DNA of 64,000 nucleotides. It comes from Pseudonocardia sulfidoxydans NBRC 16205 (GTDB taxonomy: Bacteria > Actinomycetota > Actinomycetes > Mycobacteriales > Pseudonocardiaceae). The notes beneath the pieces are model-generated. The model was given only the letters and a program-made list of their open reading frames with translations, ran no database searches and was not told where the DNA came from. Where the stretch lies: assembly GCF_007989085.1 (NCBI RefSeq), contig NZ_BJVJ01000002.1, forward strand, positions 62,001 through 126,000, in the 5' to 3' direction. Of the stretch, positions 45,150-53,948 are shown one piece after another (position 1 is the stretch's first letter; every line of letters begins with the position of its first letter). Made by a program: the position numbers and the translations under genes.

Positions 45150-45185
45150 GCGGCGATAGTCGCTGTAGCGACTATCGCCGCTCAC
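45146..45185. repeat. Dispersed palindromic element, copy B
   Basis: gtgagcggcgatagtcgct and agcgactatcgccgctcac form perfect 19-bp arms around a 2-nt loop. It is the same element as copy A with two paired base changes (gtgagtggcaat to gtgagcggcgat, and the mirror changes in the other arm). The compensatory pairs show that base pairing has been maintained. The left arm contains the TGA stop of the upstream gene, so it could act as its terminator. Confidence 0.85.
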
Positions 45186-45312
45186 GACCTCACGTGTAGG
45201 CGGATACCGGCCTGGTGCCGGACAGGACGCGTGATCGGCGCACGGGTCGACGGCTACGTGCGCGACCCTGTGTCCGAACGGGGTGATCCGGGCCGGACCG
45301 GCGGGCGCAGCG

Positions 45313-45891
45313 TCAGCTGATGGCGCGGCGGGCCCGGCGCCGCGACAGCTCGTCCTCGGGTGAGTCGTCGACGGTTCCGCCGTCGGCACGCTCGACCGGG
45401 AAGTCCTTGATCGAGCCGCTGATCTCACGCATCGCACCCGAGACCGCGATCCCGAACACCCCTTGGCCGCCCTGCAGCAGGTCGACGACCTCTTCGGGGG
45501 AGGCGCACTCGTAGACGGTCGTGCCGTCGCTGAACAGCGTGATGCCCGCCAGGTCCCTTATCCCGCGGCGACGCAGGTGCTCCACGGCGACGCGGATGTT
45601 CTGCAGCGAGACCCCGGCGTCGAGCAGCCGCTTCACGACCTTGAGGACGAGGACGTCCTTGAAGGAGTAGAGCCGCTGGCTGCCGGAGCCGGCCGCGCCG
45701 CGGATCGACGGCACGACGAGCCCGGTGCGGGCCCAGTAGTCGAGCTGCCGGTAGGTGATGCCGACGACCTGGCACGCGGTGGGGCCGCGGAAGCCGACCA
45801 GCTGGTCGGGCATCCCGTCGAGGCCTTCGCCGACGAGTGGGTCGGGGAAGAGTTCGCCCTGCTCGGGCGCGTCGGGCGGCGACGCGTCCAC
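45313..45891 (-). CDS. MerR-family regulator (Rv1828-like)
   Basis: A 192-aa winged-helix regulator of the kind found beside garA in mycobacteria (Rv1828). The DNA-binding part is GPTACQVVGITYRQLDYWARTGLVVPSIRGAAGSGSQRLYSFKDVLVLKVVKRLLDAGVSLQNIRVAVEHLRRRG. Its C-terminal part (LAGITLFSDGTTVYECASPEEVVDLLQGGQGVFGIAVSGAMREI) differs from metal-binding MerR proteins. A ribosome site GAAGGAG supports GTG 45891. The upstream sequence has a possible promoter with TTGCTT and TATGGG separated by 17 bp, near 45937-45965. Self-regulation is known for Rv1828. Confidence 0.92.
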   Translation of the reverse strand: MDASPPDAPEQGELFPDPLVGEGLDGMPDQLVGFRGPTACQVVGITYRQLDYWARTGLVVPSIRGAAGSGSQRLYSFKDVLVLKVVKRLLDAGVSLQNIRVAVEHLRRRGIRDLAGITLFSDGTTVYECASPEEVVDLLQGGQGVFGIAVSGAMREISGSIKDFPVERADGGTVDDSPEDELSRRRARRAIS

Positions 45892-46043
45892 GGCTCTCCT
45901 TCCCTCGGGTCGCGGAGACCGCGGGCCCGTCCCTCACCCATAAGAACGATGCTGACCGTAAGCAAGTCCCTGCGCTGGGTCAACGCGCCGCGCCGACCGT
46001 GTCACCCGATCATGGGCGTGTCGCCCTGATCGTGACCTGTCCG

Positions 46044-46520
46044 TCATCCAGGCTGAGCGCCCCGGAAGTCCTCCGGCGAGACGGAGTCGAGGAACTCGCG
46101 GAACTTCTCGACCTCGTCCTCCTGCTCGTCCGGGATGACCAGACCCGCCTCGGCGAGCACGCTCTCGTCGGCATGGATCGGCACCCCGATCCGCAGCGCC
46201 AACGCCACCGAGTCACTCGGCCGCGCCGACACCTTCACACCGCCGTCGAAGATCAGCTCGGCGTAGAAGGTGCCCTCCTGCAGGTCGGTGATCCGCACCT
46301 GCTCGAGCCGTCTGCCCAACGCACCGATCACGTCCTTGAGCAGATCGTGGGTGAGGGGGCGTGCGGGCTTGACGCCCTGCTGCTCCAGCGCGATGGCCGT
46401 GGCCTCGACGGACCCGATCCAGATCGGCAGATAGCGGTCGCCGCTCGTCTCCCGCAGCAGGAGGATGGGCTGGTTGGCGGGAAGTTCGACCCTGACTCCC
46501 ACGACGCGCATCTCGCTCAT
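46044..46520 (-). CDS. Bifunctional nuclease family (DUF151) protein, Rv1829-like
   Basis: A 158-aa protein: MRVVGVRVELPANQPILLLRETSGDRYLPIWIGSVEATAIALEQQGVKPARPLTHDLLKDVIGALGRRLEQVRITDLQEGTFYAELIF followed by RPSDSVALALRIGVPIHADESVLAEAGLVI. These are the DUF151 hallmarks (PIWIGxxEAxAI and RPSDAIALALR). Plant and bacterial members have been reported to have nuclease activity; the role here is unproven. The ATG at 46520 has a GAGGAGGCG ribosome site. It is the same neighbour set as in mycobacteria. Confidence 0.93.
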   Translation of the reverse strand: MSEMRVVGVRVELPANQPILLLRETSGDRYLPIWIGSVEATAIALEQQGVKPARPLTHDLLKDVIGALGRRLEQVRITDLQEGTFYAELIFDGGVKVSARPSDSVALALRIGVPIHADESVLAEAGLVIPDEQEDEVEKFREFLDSVSPEDFRGAQPG

Positions 46521-46865
46521 ACGTCGCCTCCTCACCGTCGTGCGTCGGCACTCCGCTCGTTGCCGGACGGGGCCCGGGGGAACCGGTTCCGTCGTCCGTC
46601 GGACCGCGCGGCGTCTGACCATGATGACGCTACACGGGCCGCCTCGCCCACGCGCGCCTCCGGACGGGCCATCCGCGCACACGTGTCGGTCCGGCCGCGC
46701 CGTCACCGTGATTCCGTGCTCGTCACCGCCCCGGCCGCCACCGCCGTCCGGGTGCACCGGTACACCGGCGACGGCCGGGCGTGTCGCCCGCGGACCTGCC
46801 GTGACGTGCGACGGGGGCGGCGGCCGCAGTGGCTACCGCCCCGTCGGGTGCGTCATGGACCGCGG
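46521..46865. other. 345-bp gene-free interval between DUF151 and garA
   Basis: No coding signal. It includes a candidate -10 TAGCGT on the reverse strand (46632-46627), about 105 nt before the DUF151 start, and an imperfect palindrome ggtgcaccggtacacc at 46751-46766. Otherwise it is GC-rich filler with no recognisable element. Confidence 0.45.
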
Positions 46866-47312
46866 TCAGCCGCGACCCGCGTCGTGCGAACCGGTGAGGA
46901 AGATCAACCGGAACTTGCCGATCTGGACCTCGTCGCCGTTGGCCAGCACCGCCGTGTCGACCGGCTCGCGGTTGACGTAGGTGCCGTTGAGGCTGCCCAC
47001 GTCGACCACCACGAACTCGCCGTCGCGGCGGAACTCGGCGTGACGCCGGGAGACGGTCACGTCGTCGAGGAAGATGTCGCTGTCGGGGTGGCGGCCCGCG
47101 CTCGTCGTCGGACGGTCGAGCAGGAACCGTGATCCCGCGTTCGGCCCGCGTTTGACGACCAGCAACGCCGACCCCGGGGGCAGCGCGTCGAGGCCGGAGA
47201 CCGGCTGGTCCGCAACCGGCTGCTCGACGTCGGCGAGGAAGTCGGCCCGGAAGACCGAGGTCGTCTCCGGTGCGCGCTCCGGCGGGACACCGGGGCCGTC
47301 GTTCGTGGTCAC
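46866..47312 (-). CDS. garA: FHA-domain metabolic regulator GarA
   Basis: GarA is the phospho-switch that binds and inhibits 2-oxoglutarate-using enzymes when unphosphorylated. The 148-aa protein has the conserved phospho-acceptor segment ETTSVFRADFL near residues 16-26, with the two adjacent threonines that PknB and PknG modify in mycobacteria. The FHA domain follows (about 60-135): SAGRHPDSDIFLDDVTVSRRHAEFRRDGEFVVVDVGSLNGTYVNREPV. The exact match of the N-terminal motif makes the assignment very safe. A membrane Ser/Thr kinase gene is present at 36.9 kb, but nothing shows that it targets GarA. GTG 47312 has a GGAGGAGAG ribosome site. Confidence 0.96.
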   Translation of the reverse strand: MTTNDGPGVPPERAPETTSVFRADFLADVEQPVADQPVSGLDALPPGSALLVVKRGPNAGSRFLLDRPTTSAGRHPDSDIFLDDVTVSRRHAEFRRDGEFVVVDVGSLNGTYVNREPVDTAVLANGDEVQIGKFRLIFLTGSHDAGRG

Positions 47313-47462
47313 CTCGGGCTCTCCTCCTGCGTGGTGCGGGACGCCGACCGAGGTGGTCCGCGTCGCGGGGGAACCTACCGTGCCGGACCGACGACGGCCG
47401 GGCCGAACCGGGGTCCGGCGGCGCCGCCCGACGGCGGTTCGGCTCGTGGAGGAGCGTAGACC

Positions 47463-48107
47463 TCAGGCGGGTCCGGCCGGACCCGGGTTCCGCACGCTGC
47501 CGGGCACGTCGGTGACCTCCGCCGCAGGGGCCTGCGCGGGTGTGCGCATCGCCGCCACGAACTGGGCCAGGTACAGCAGCCCGGTCCACAGGTAGAGCGC
47601 CACCCCCCAGCCCGCGAACGCGTAGCCGAACGGCCGGGCGAGGTCGGCGAACCAGCTGTGCCCCTGCCCGAGCAGCAGCAGCGGGAAGGCGTACAGGAGC
47701 TGGAAGGTCGCCGCCTTGCCCAGATAGGTGACGACGAACGGGCCGTACCCGCGGCGGCGCAGGATCGGCAGGCACACCCCCAGCACGAGGTCGCGTGCCA
47801 CCAGCACGATCACCGCCCACCACGGCACGACCTCGCGCACCCCGAGGGCGACGAGCGCGGCGAGGATGTAGAGCCGGTCGACCGCCGGGTCGAGCAGCGC
47901 GCCGAGGCGCGAGTACTGGTTCAGCAGCCGGGCGAGCTTGCCGTCGAGCCAGTCGGTGAGGCCGCCGACGGCCAGCACGACGATCGCCCAGCCGTCGGCA
48001 CGGGGGCCGAGCAGCAGCCACAGGAACAGCGGGACGCCGAGCAGGCGCAGCACGCTCAGCGCGTTGGGGACGGTGAGCACCCGGTCCGCGGAGGGGGGGT
48101 CGGTCAC
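47463..48107 (-). CDS. CDP-alcohol phosphatidyltransferase family protein
   Basis: A 214-aa membrane enzyme that would join a CDP-activated lipid to an alcohol such as glycerol phosphate or inositol phosphate. The catalytic motif D-G-x2-A-R-x8-G-x3-D-x3-D is present as LDGKLARLLNQYSRLGALLDPAVD. About six membrane helices surround it. The position next to garA resembles M. tuberculosis Rv1822 (PgsA2). The exact alcohol acceptor cannot be read from sequence. A leaderless promoter (TAGGCT, six bases, GTG) lies at 48119-48108. Confidence 0.92.
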   Translation of the reverse strand: MTDPPSADRVLTVPNALSVLRLLGVPLFLWLLLGPRADGWAIVVLAVGGLTDWLDGKLARLLNQYSRLGALLDPAVDRLYILAALVALGVREVVPWWAVIVLVARDLVLGVCLPILRRRGYGPFVVTYLGKAATFQLLYAFPLLLLGQGHSWFADLARPFGYAFAGWGVALYLWTGLLYLAQFVAAMRTPAQAPAAEVTDVPGSVRNPGPAGPA

Positions 48108-48113
48108 GCCGGG

Positions 48114-48119
48114 AGCCTA
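48114..48119 (-). promoter_or_regulatory. -10 hexamer of a leaderless promoter for the CDP-alcohol phosphatidyltransferase
   Basis: Reading the reverse strand, TAGGCT (48119-48114) is followed by six bases and GTG 48107. Confidence 0.55.
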
Positions 48120-48176
48120 CGTCGCGCCCGCCCGGCCGGCCTGCGGACGGTCGGTCCCGCGCGGCACGATGTCGGG

Positions 48177-48695
48177 ATGGACGCCTCGACGCTCCGCAAC
48201 ACCCAGGCCCCGCTCAAGCAGCGCTACCGCGACGATCCCGGCGCCGCGCTCGTCACGTTGCACGCCGACGGCGAGCTCGACGGCTCCGGCGTCGCCTGCA
48301 AGGTACGGACGTCGACCGCCCTCGCAGAGGCCGGCCTGCACCCCGCGACCGGTGGCGACGGCACCCAGCTGTGCTCGGGCGACATGCTGCTGGAGGCGCT
48401 GGTCGCCTGCGCCGGCGTGACATTGCGCGCGGTCGCGACGTCGCTGGGCGTCGAGGCGTCGGGCACCGTGCACGCCGAGGGCGACCTCGACTTCCGCGGC
48501 ACCCTCGGCGTCGACAAGCAGGCACCGGTCGGGTTCCGCGACGTGCGGCTGCGGTTCGACCTCGTGACCGACGCCGACGACGAGCAGGTCGCCGCCCTGG
48601 TGAAGCTCACCGAGCGGTACTGCGTCGTGCTGCAGACGCTGCGGTCCTCCCCCGCGACCGCCGTCGAGGTCACGACGACCGGGACGCCCCGGTGA
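48177..48695 (+). CDS. OsmC-family peroxiredoxin-like protein
   Basis: A 172-aa OsmC/Ohr-fold protein. The two redox cysteines are in LLEALVACAGVTLRAVA and ERYCVVLQTLRSS. The fold acts on organic hydroperoxides or thiols. It starts at ATG 48177 and its end overlaps the next gene by GTGA at 48692-48695, so the two are coupled. The promoter faces left and right genes across only 70 bp. Confidence 0.9.
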   Translation: MDASTLRNTQAPLKQRYRDDPGAALVTLHADGELDGSGVACKVRTSTALAEAGLHPATGGDGTQLCSGDMLLEALVACAGVTLRAVATSLGVEASGTVHAEGDLDFRGTLGVDKQAPVGFRDVRLRFDLVTDADDEQVAALVKLTERYCVVLQTLRSSPATAVEVTTTGTPR

Positions 48696-50272
48696 GGGGC
48701 GCGCACGCGCTGCTGCACACGCTCGTCGACGGCGGCGTCGACGTCTGCTTCGCCAACCCCGGCACCTCCGAGATGCACTTCGTCGCCGCGCTGGACGGGG
48801 TGCCGACGATGCGCCCGGTCCTGACCCTCTTCGAGGGTGTCGCGACGGGCGCGGCCGACGGCTACGGGCGGATGACGGGCCGGCCCGCCTCGGTGCTGCT
48901 GCACCTGGGCCCGGGGCTGGGCAACGGCCTGGCCAACCTGCACAACGCCCGCCGCGCGGGCACGCCGGTCGTCACCGTCGTCGGCGACCACTCGACCGCG
49001 CACAAGGTCCACGACGCCCCGCTGGACTCCGACATCGACTCGGTGGCGGGCACCGTGTCGCGGTGGGTGCGGCGCAGCGCGACCGCCGCCGACGTCGGCC
49101 CCGACACCGCGGCCGCCGTCGCCGCGGCGCTCGGCCCGCCCGCCGGGATCGCGACGCTGATCCTGCCCGCGGACGCCTCGTGGGACGACGGTGCCGCCCC
49201 GGCCACCGTCGAGTCCGAGCCCGGGCTCGCCGCCGGCCGAGGGGCCCTCGACGCCGACGCGCTCGAGGCCGCCGCCAAGGCGCTGACCGGCGGGGAGCGG
49301 TGCGTGCTGTTGATCGGCGGCGACGGCGCTACCGCCGACGGGGCCCGCGCCGCCGCCCGGATCGCGGCGGCCACCGGGGCGACGCTGCTGGCCGAGACGT
49401 TCCCGGCGCGGTCCGAGCGCGGCGGTGGGCTGCCCGCGGTGGCGCGGCTGAGCTACGTCGCGACGACCGCGCATCGCCAGCTGGAGGGTGCCGCGCACGT
49501 CGTGCTCGCCGGGGCACGCAGCCCCGTCGCGTTCTTCGGCTACCCCGGCCGGTCCGGGGACCTGCTGCCCGAGGGAGCCGACGTCGTCACCGTCGCGCCG
49601 AAGTACGGGCCGGCCGCGACGGCGCTGGCTGCGCTGGCCGACCTGGTCGCGCCGGGCACCGAGGCCCCGGCCGGGCCGCACGGGCGCCCCGAGCTGCCCA
49701 CGGGTGAGCTCACCGGCGCGTCGGCGTCCGCGGTGATCGGGGCGCTGCTGCCCGACGGCGCGATCGTCGTCGACGAGGCGAACACGTCCGGGGTCGGGCT
49801 CGGGCAGGCGACCGCGGGCGGGCCCCGCCACGACTGGCTGACCCTGCCCGGCGGCGCGATCGGCTACGGGTTGCCCGCCGCCGCCGGTGCCGCCGTCGCC
49901 TGCCCCGACCGGCCCGTCTGGTGCCTGGCCGCCGACGGCGCGTCGATGTACACGATCTCGGCGCTGTGGACCCACGCCCGTGAGGGCCTGGACGTGACGA
50001 CGGTCGTCTACAACAACGCCGCCTACGCGGTGCTGCGCGCCGAGCTCGCCCAGGTGGGCGCCGAGTTCACCGGCGACGGCTCCGGCGCGGTCGCCCGCCG
50101 GCTGCTCGACCTCGACGACCCGACCCTCGACTTCGTCCGCATCGCCGAGGGCATGGGCGTGCCGGCCCGGCGGGCCCGCACCGCCGAGGAGCTGGCCGAC
50201 GCCCTGCGCGCCGCGGCCGCCGAGCCGGGTCCGCACCTGGTCGAGGCGGTGGTGCCGCCGGTGGTGCGCTGA
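48692..50272 (+). CDS. ThDP-dependent acetolactate synthase large-subunit-like protein (IlvX-like)
   Basis: A 526-aa thiamine-diphosphate enzyme of the acetolactate-synthase family. The catalytic glutamate is in LTLFEGVATGAADGYGRM, the ThDP/Mg motif is in DGASMYTISALWTHAREGLDVTTVVYNN, and the N-terminal Rossmann part has VDVCFANPGTSEMHFVAALDG. It resembles M. tuberculosis IlvX (Rv3509c) more than IlvB and no small regulatory subunit is nearby, so a role in branched-chain amino acid synthesis is not established. Its GTG start overlaps the OsmC stop. The combination could reflect detoxification rather than biosynthesis. Confidence 0.88.
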   Translation: MRGAHALLHTLVDGGVDVCFANPGTSEMHFVAALDGVPTMRPVLTLFEGVATGAADGYGRMTGRPASVLLHLGPGLGNGLANLHNARRAGTPVVTVVGDHSTAHKVHDAPLDSDIDSVAGTVSRWVRRSATAADVGPDTAAAVAAALGPPAGIATLILPADASWDDGAAPATVESEPGLAAGRGALDADALEAAAKALTGGERCVLLIGGDGATADGARAAARIAAATGATLLAETFPARSERGGGLPAVARLSYVATTAHRQLEGAAHVVLAGARSPVAFFGYPGRSGDLLPEGADVVTVAPKYGPAATALAALADLVAPGTEAPAGPHGRPELPTGELTGASASAVIGALLPDGAIVVDEANTSGVGLGQATAGGPRHDWLTLPGGAIGYGLPAAAGAAVACPDRPVWCLAADGASMYTISALWTHAREGLDVTTVVYNNAAYAVLRAELAQVGAEFTGDGSGAVARRLLDLDDPTLDFVRIAEGMGVPARRARTAEELADALRAAAAEPGPHLVEAVVPPVVR

Positions 50273-50488
50273 CCGGCCGCGCCCGGCTGGGCCGTTCGCC
50301 GCTGTCGTTGGTGCGTCCGGCGGACACCGGAGGCGGCCACCCGACCGGGTGGACCTCGCTGATCGGCCGTGCACGGTCCGTTCGACGACCGGGCGTGCCG
50401 ATTCGGCGCGCCGTAGTCCGTTCGACGGCGGTGACCAGCGGGTAGTCCGCCATACAGTGGACGACGGTCACCGACGGCTTCCGGTTGG

Positions 50489-51517
50489 GTGCAGATGACG
50501 AGATCGACGCGCGACGTGTCTCCCGGAGATCACGTGTGCGCGGTCCCGCTCAGCGAGGAACAGCTCTGGGAGGTCTCGGCCGACTTCGTCGCCGACGGTC
50601 TCGACCGCAACGAGCGGGTCCTCTACTTCGACGACGGCACCGCCGAGGGTGTCCTCAACCGCCTGTCCGACGACCGCGTCGCGTTCGAACGCCCGCTGCG
50701 CACCGGCCAGCTCGCGATCGTGCCCGCCGAGGCGACGCGCGCGATCTTCCACACCCCGCTGCCCGAGGCGCGGGCGATGATGCTCGAACACATCGACGGG
50801 TCGACGGCCGCCGGCTACGCGGGTTTCCGGATGACCGGGCAGATGAGCTACGGCCTCGACCGGCAGTGGCCCGCCACGTTCGTCGAGTACGACCGCGAGC
50901 TCGACGGGCTGGTCCGCGAGCGCGGCATCACCGCGCTGTGCCTCTACGACCGGCGCCGCTACTCCGACGAGCAGATCGAGCGGATGCGCGACGTCCACCG
51001 CAAGGAGCTCAGCGTGCCGACGGCCTACGACGACGGGCTGCTGCGCGTCGTGCGCACCGGGCCGACCAGCGCGCGCCTGTCCGGCGAGGTCGACCACAGC
51101 AACCGGCCCGCGATCGCCCGCCTGCTCGAGACCACCCTCGACGACGCGCTGCGCTCGCACTCCGCGCCCAGCGACATCGAGCTGAACCTGGCCTCGCTGC
51201 GCTTCATCGACGTCGCGTCCGCCGTCAGCCTCGTCCACGCCGCCGAGGGCTTCCCCGACACGCACCGGCTGGTCCTCACCGACGTCCGTCCGGGCGTGCT
51301 GCGGGTCCTCGACCGGTGCGGCGCACCGTTCGCGGCCCAGCTCACGGTCCACGAGTTCCCGGCCACGTCCGACACGGTGTGGGCGGGGCCGGGCCCGGTC
51401 CCCGGGAGCGGCCGCCACGCGGGCGGCGACGCCCCCGCCGCACCGTCGGCCGGGGCCGACGCCGGCTGGACCGACGGGCACGGCGACGGGTTCCCGGACC
51501 TGCGGGAGGCGCGGTGA
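50489..51517 (+). CDS. MEDS domain plus STAS domain protein
   Basis: A 342-aa protein. The N-terminal MEDS domain (about 10-170) has GDHVCAVPLSEEQLWEVSADFVADGLDRNERVLYFDDG, ARAMMLEHIDGSTAAGYAGFRMTGQMSYGLD and CLYDRRRYSDEQI. It is followed by a STAS domain (about 185-285): LRVVRTGPTSARLSGEVDHSNRPAIARLLETTLDD and DIELNLASLRFIDVASAVSLVHAAE. STAS domains are the anti-sigma antagonist fold. The serine position expected in RsbV-like proteins is in IDVASAV. It is coupled to the next gene through a GTGA overlap at 51514-51517. Confidence 0.88.
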   Translation: MQMTRSTRDVSPGDHVCAVPLSEEQLWEVSADFVADGLDRNERVLYFDDGTAEGVLNRLSDDRVAFERPLRTGQLAIVPAEATRAIFHTPLPEARAMMLEHIDGSTAAGYAGFRMTGQMSYGLDRQWPATFVEYDRELDGLVRERGITALCLYDRRRYSDEQIERMRDVHRKELSVPTAYDDGLLRVVRTGPTSARLSGEVDHSNRPAIARLLETTLDDALRSHSAPSDIELNLASLRFIDVASAVSLVHAAEGFPDTHRLVLTDVRPGVLRVLDRCGAPFAAQLTVHEFPATSDTVWAGPGPVPGSGRHAGGDAPAAPSAGADAGWTDGHGDGFPDLREAR

Positions 51518-52464
51518 GGGTCGAGACCACCCGGACCGCGGCGCCGGTCCGGCTCCAGCACGCGTGCGCGGTGTACTCGTCGTCGGCCGATCTGGTCGAG
51601 ACGGCGGCACCCGTCGTGGCCGACGCGGCGGGGCGCGGCGAGGCCGTCGTGCTCTCGGTGCGCCCCGAGACGGAGGCTCTGCTGCGTGAGGCGGCCGGTA
51701 CGGCCCGGGTCGTCGCGCTCGGGGCCGCCGCCCCGGCGCGCAGCTCGGGGCAGACCACCGCGGCCCGGCTGGCCCGCGAGCTGCGGGAGCTGACGTCGCA
51801 GGCTGGTGCGGTCCTCGCCGTGTCCGAGCACGACAGCGCCCTCGACGGCATCGACGGCCGGTACTGGACCGAGCTGGACGCGGCGGTCAACGTCGCGCTG
51901 ACCGACCTGCCGGTCAGCATGTTCTGCTTCTACCCCGAGCTGCCGCTGCACTCGGAGATCCTCGAGGGCGCGATCGCCAACCACCCGCTGCTGTTCGAGG
52001 GCGGGCGGTTGCACGTGAACGCCGACCACCGGCCCCCGCGCGACGTGCTGGCGGGGATGCCGGCCGCGCCGCCCGTGCTGCTGGGCGCGCCCGATCTCGA
52101 CATGGTGTTCTCGGCGTGGCAGCTGCACGAGGTGCGGGCGGCGGTGGCCGACCTGGCGGCGGCGACGGCGTTCGACACGGCCCGTTCCGAGGACGTGGTG
52201 CTCGCGGTCAACGAGATCGCCACCAACGCGGTGGAACACGGGTCGGGTGAGGCGCGGGTCGCGTTGTGGATCGCGGGCGACGGGCTCGTCGCCGAGATCC
52301 ACGACACGGGCGAGGCCCTCACCGAGCCGCTGCCCGGGTTGCGTGCCCCGCACCCGGCCGATCCGCGTGGCCGCGGCGTGTGGATCGCGCGGCAGCTGTG
52401 TGACGTGCTGCACGTGTGGCGTGATCGTTCGGGTACCCATGTGCGGATGCACGCGGTGCCCTGA
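51514..52464 (+). CDS. MEDS domain plus HATPase (RsbW-like) anti-sigma-type protein
   Basis: A 316-aa protein. It has a MEDS-like N-terminal domain (RLQHACAVYSSSADLVETAAPVVADAAGRGEAVVLSVRPE and SMFCFYPELPLHSEILEGAIANHPLLFEGGRLHVN) and a GHKL ATPase C-terminal domain (SEDVVLAVNEIATNAVEHGSGEARVALWIAGDGLVAEIHDTGEAL ... GRGVWIARQLCDVLHVWRDRSGTHVRMH). The N-box asparagine (NEIATNAVEHG) and the G1/G2 boxes are present. A MEDS-STAS antagonist directly upstream (coupled start) suggests partner switching with this kinase. Confidence 0.9.
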   Translation: MRVETTRTAAPVRLQHACAVYSSSADLVETAAPVVADAAGRGEAVVLSVRPETEALLREAAGTARVVALGAAAPARSSGQTTAARLARELRELTSQAGAVLAVSEHDSALDGIDGRYWTELDAAVNVALTDLPVSMFCFYPELPLHSEILEGAIANHPLLFEGGRLHVNADHRPPRDVLAGMPAAPPVLLGAPDLDMVFSAWQLHEVRAAVADLAAATAFDTARSEDVVLAVNEIATNAVEHGSGEARVALWIAGDGLVAEIHDTGEALTEPLPGLRAPHPADPRGRGVWIARQLCDVLHVWRDRSGTHVRMHAVP

Positions 52465-52642
52465 GCTAACATCGTTATGCGTCCCGGTGCCGGCCTCTCG
52501 TGACCAGCCGGAAACTGTGACGAAACGACTGCCGGAAGCCCCTTGGCAAGTCCGTTGCGTGGGAGAAGACTCGGTTCCGCGCCGGGCGCCCTCTGGGCCT
52601 GCCATGGGTTGACAACATTCGACATTCTTCACGGGGACAGAC

Positions 52643-53491
52643 ATGTCTGACGATCAGCGCCGATCTTCCACGCCAGGACCCGGACACAAGGTCTCTGTGC
52701 TGGGATCGTTCACCCTGACTCACGACGGGGTGGCCGTGGCGCTGGGTGTCGATGCCCGCCGCGTCGTCGCGTACCTCGCGGTGCACCGCCGGCCGCAGCC
52801 GCTGGCGACGCTGGCGGCCGACCTGTGGGCCGGTGTCGAGTCCGGCGCCGCGCTGCGGCTGCTCGACGAGGCGCTCGCCGACGTCGACGTACCGGGGCTC
52901 CTCGTCGTCGACACGCTCGCGGGCACCGTGGTCCTCGACTCGCTGGTGTCGGTCGACCTCGACGAGGCGATGGCCCTGGTCCGGCTGATCCCCGAGGTCG
53001 CGGCCCACGAGGTCGCCGACACCACGCTCCTGCGGGCCGATGTGCTGCCGTCGTGGACGGCGCCGTGGATCGCGGTCGAGCGTGAGCGTTTCCGCCAGCT
53101 GCGGCTCAACGCGCTGGAGGACCTGAGCCTGCGCTACAGCGCGGGGGGCGACCACGAGCAGGCCGTCGCGCTGGCACGGATCGCCGTGAACGCCGCCCCG
53201 AGCCGCGAGAACGCCCGCCGCGCCCTCATCGAGGCCCACCTCGCCCAGGGCGACCTGGCCGCCGCGATCGCCGAGTACGACGACTACCAGGAGCTGCTGC
53301 GCTCCAGCGTCGGTGGGCCCGTCGGCTCGGGTCTCGACGTGCTGTTCCCGCCGTCGCCGGCGTGGCCGGTCGTGCGTGGTTTCCGCCCGACGGCGCCGCG
53401 GTCGGCCGTCGCCCTGCCGGGTCTGCGGGCCGTCCGCACCCCGGGTTCGCGCCGGCTCGTCGCCGGCGGCTCGATCCCGTCGGGTCGCTGA
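52643..53491 (+). CDS. AfsR/SARP-like transcriptional activator with BTAD domain
   Basis: A 282-aa protein. The N-terminus (about 15-115) resembles a winged-helix trans_reg_C domain but is weakly conserved: KVSVLGSFTLTHDGVAVALGVDARRVVAYLAVHRRPQPLATLAADLWAGVES. The C-terminal part is a TPR-rich BTAD domain: RERFRQLRLNALEDLSLRYSAGGDHEQAVALARIAVNAAPSRENARRALIEAHLAQGDLAAAIAEYDDYQELLR. SARP-type regulators control antibiotic genes in Streptomyces, but no biosynthetic cluster is in view. The start ATG is preceded by CACGGGGACAGAC. A terminator follows. Confidence 0.82.
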   Translation: MSDDQRRSSTPGPGHKVSVLGSFTLTHDGVAVALGVDARRVVAYLAVHRRPQPLATLAADLWAGVESGAALRLLDEALADVDVPGLLVVDTLAGTVVLDSLVSVDLDEAMALVRLIPEVAAHEVADTTLLRADVLPSWTAPWIAVERERFRQLRLNALEDLSLRYSAGGDHEQAVALARIAVNAAPSRENARRALIEAHLAQGDLAAAIAEYDDYQELLRSSVGGPVGSGLDVLFPPSPAWPVVRGFRPTAPRSAVALPGLRAVRTPGSRRLVAGGSIPSGR

Positions 53492-53513
53492 GCCCGCGTC
53501 GCACGCGCTGTCC

Positions 53514-53547
53514 CGAACGCCCTCGGCCCACCGGCCGGGGGCGTTCG
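53514..53547. terminator. Terminator between the BTAD gene and the small membrane protein gene
   Basis: Arms cgaacgccctcgg (53514-53526) and ccgggggcgttcg (53535-53547) pair at 12 of 13 positions, the exception being a G.T pair. It lies between two convergent genes and can serve both. Confidence 0.75.
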
Positions 53548-53584
53548 TCGTGCCGTACCCGCTGCCGTACCGAAGCGGGTGGGC

Positions 53585-53851
53585 TCAACGCGAGCGCATG
53601 GTGCGGCGCGCCACCCACGTGAGGTCGACGGCGGCGAACACCGCGAGGACGACGAGCACGACACCGAAGAACGCGAACCCGCGCACGAACACCAGCGCGG
53701 CACCGACGACGAGGATCACCAGCGCGGCGGTCGAGACCCACATGCGTACTTTCCGGGCGCGCTGCTCGGGGGTGGGCGCGTCGTGACCGTCCTCGACCGG
53801 GTCGCCGGGCGGCCGGTCGGGGGGTTGCGGGGGAAGCGGATCGGGCGGCAT
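53585..53851 (-). CDS. Small two-helix membrane protein
   Basis: An 88-aa protein with a Pro-rich start (MPPDPLPPQPPDRPPG), a charged segment and two membrane helices (VSTAALVILVVGAALVFVRG and FFGVVLVVLAVFAAVDLTWVA), ending in a basic tail RRTMRSR. I do not recognise a family with confidence. It is transcribed towards the terminator it shares with the BTAD gene. Confidence 0.7.
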   Translation of the reverse strand: MPPDPLPPQPPDRPPGDPVEDGHDAPTPEQRARKVRMWVSTAALVILVVGAALVFVRGFAFFGVVLVVLAVFAAVDLTWVARRTMRSR

Positions 53852-53948
53852 CGCTTCGGGGTCTACCCCACCGGGCGCGGCCCGAACACCCGCGGTGGGC
53901 GTGGATCACCCGGATCGCCCAGCGCCGCCGGCCCTTCAGGCGGGCCCT

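Noticed and set aside
52605..52640. A ttgaca -35 box with a matching -10 before the BTAD gene
   Set aside because: TTGACA at about 52610 has no -10 hexamer at suitable spacing; left unassigned.
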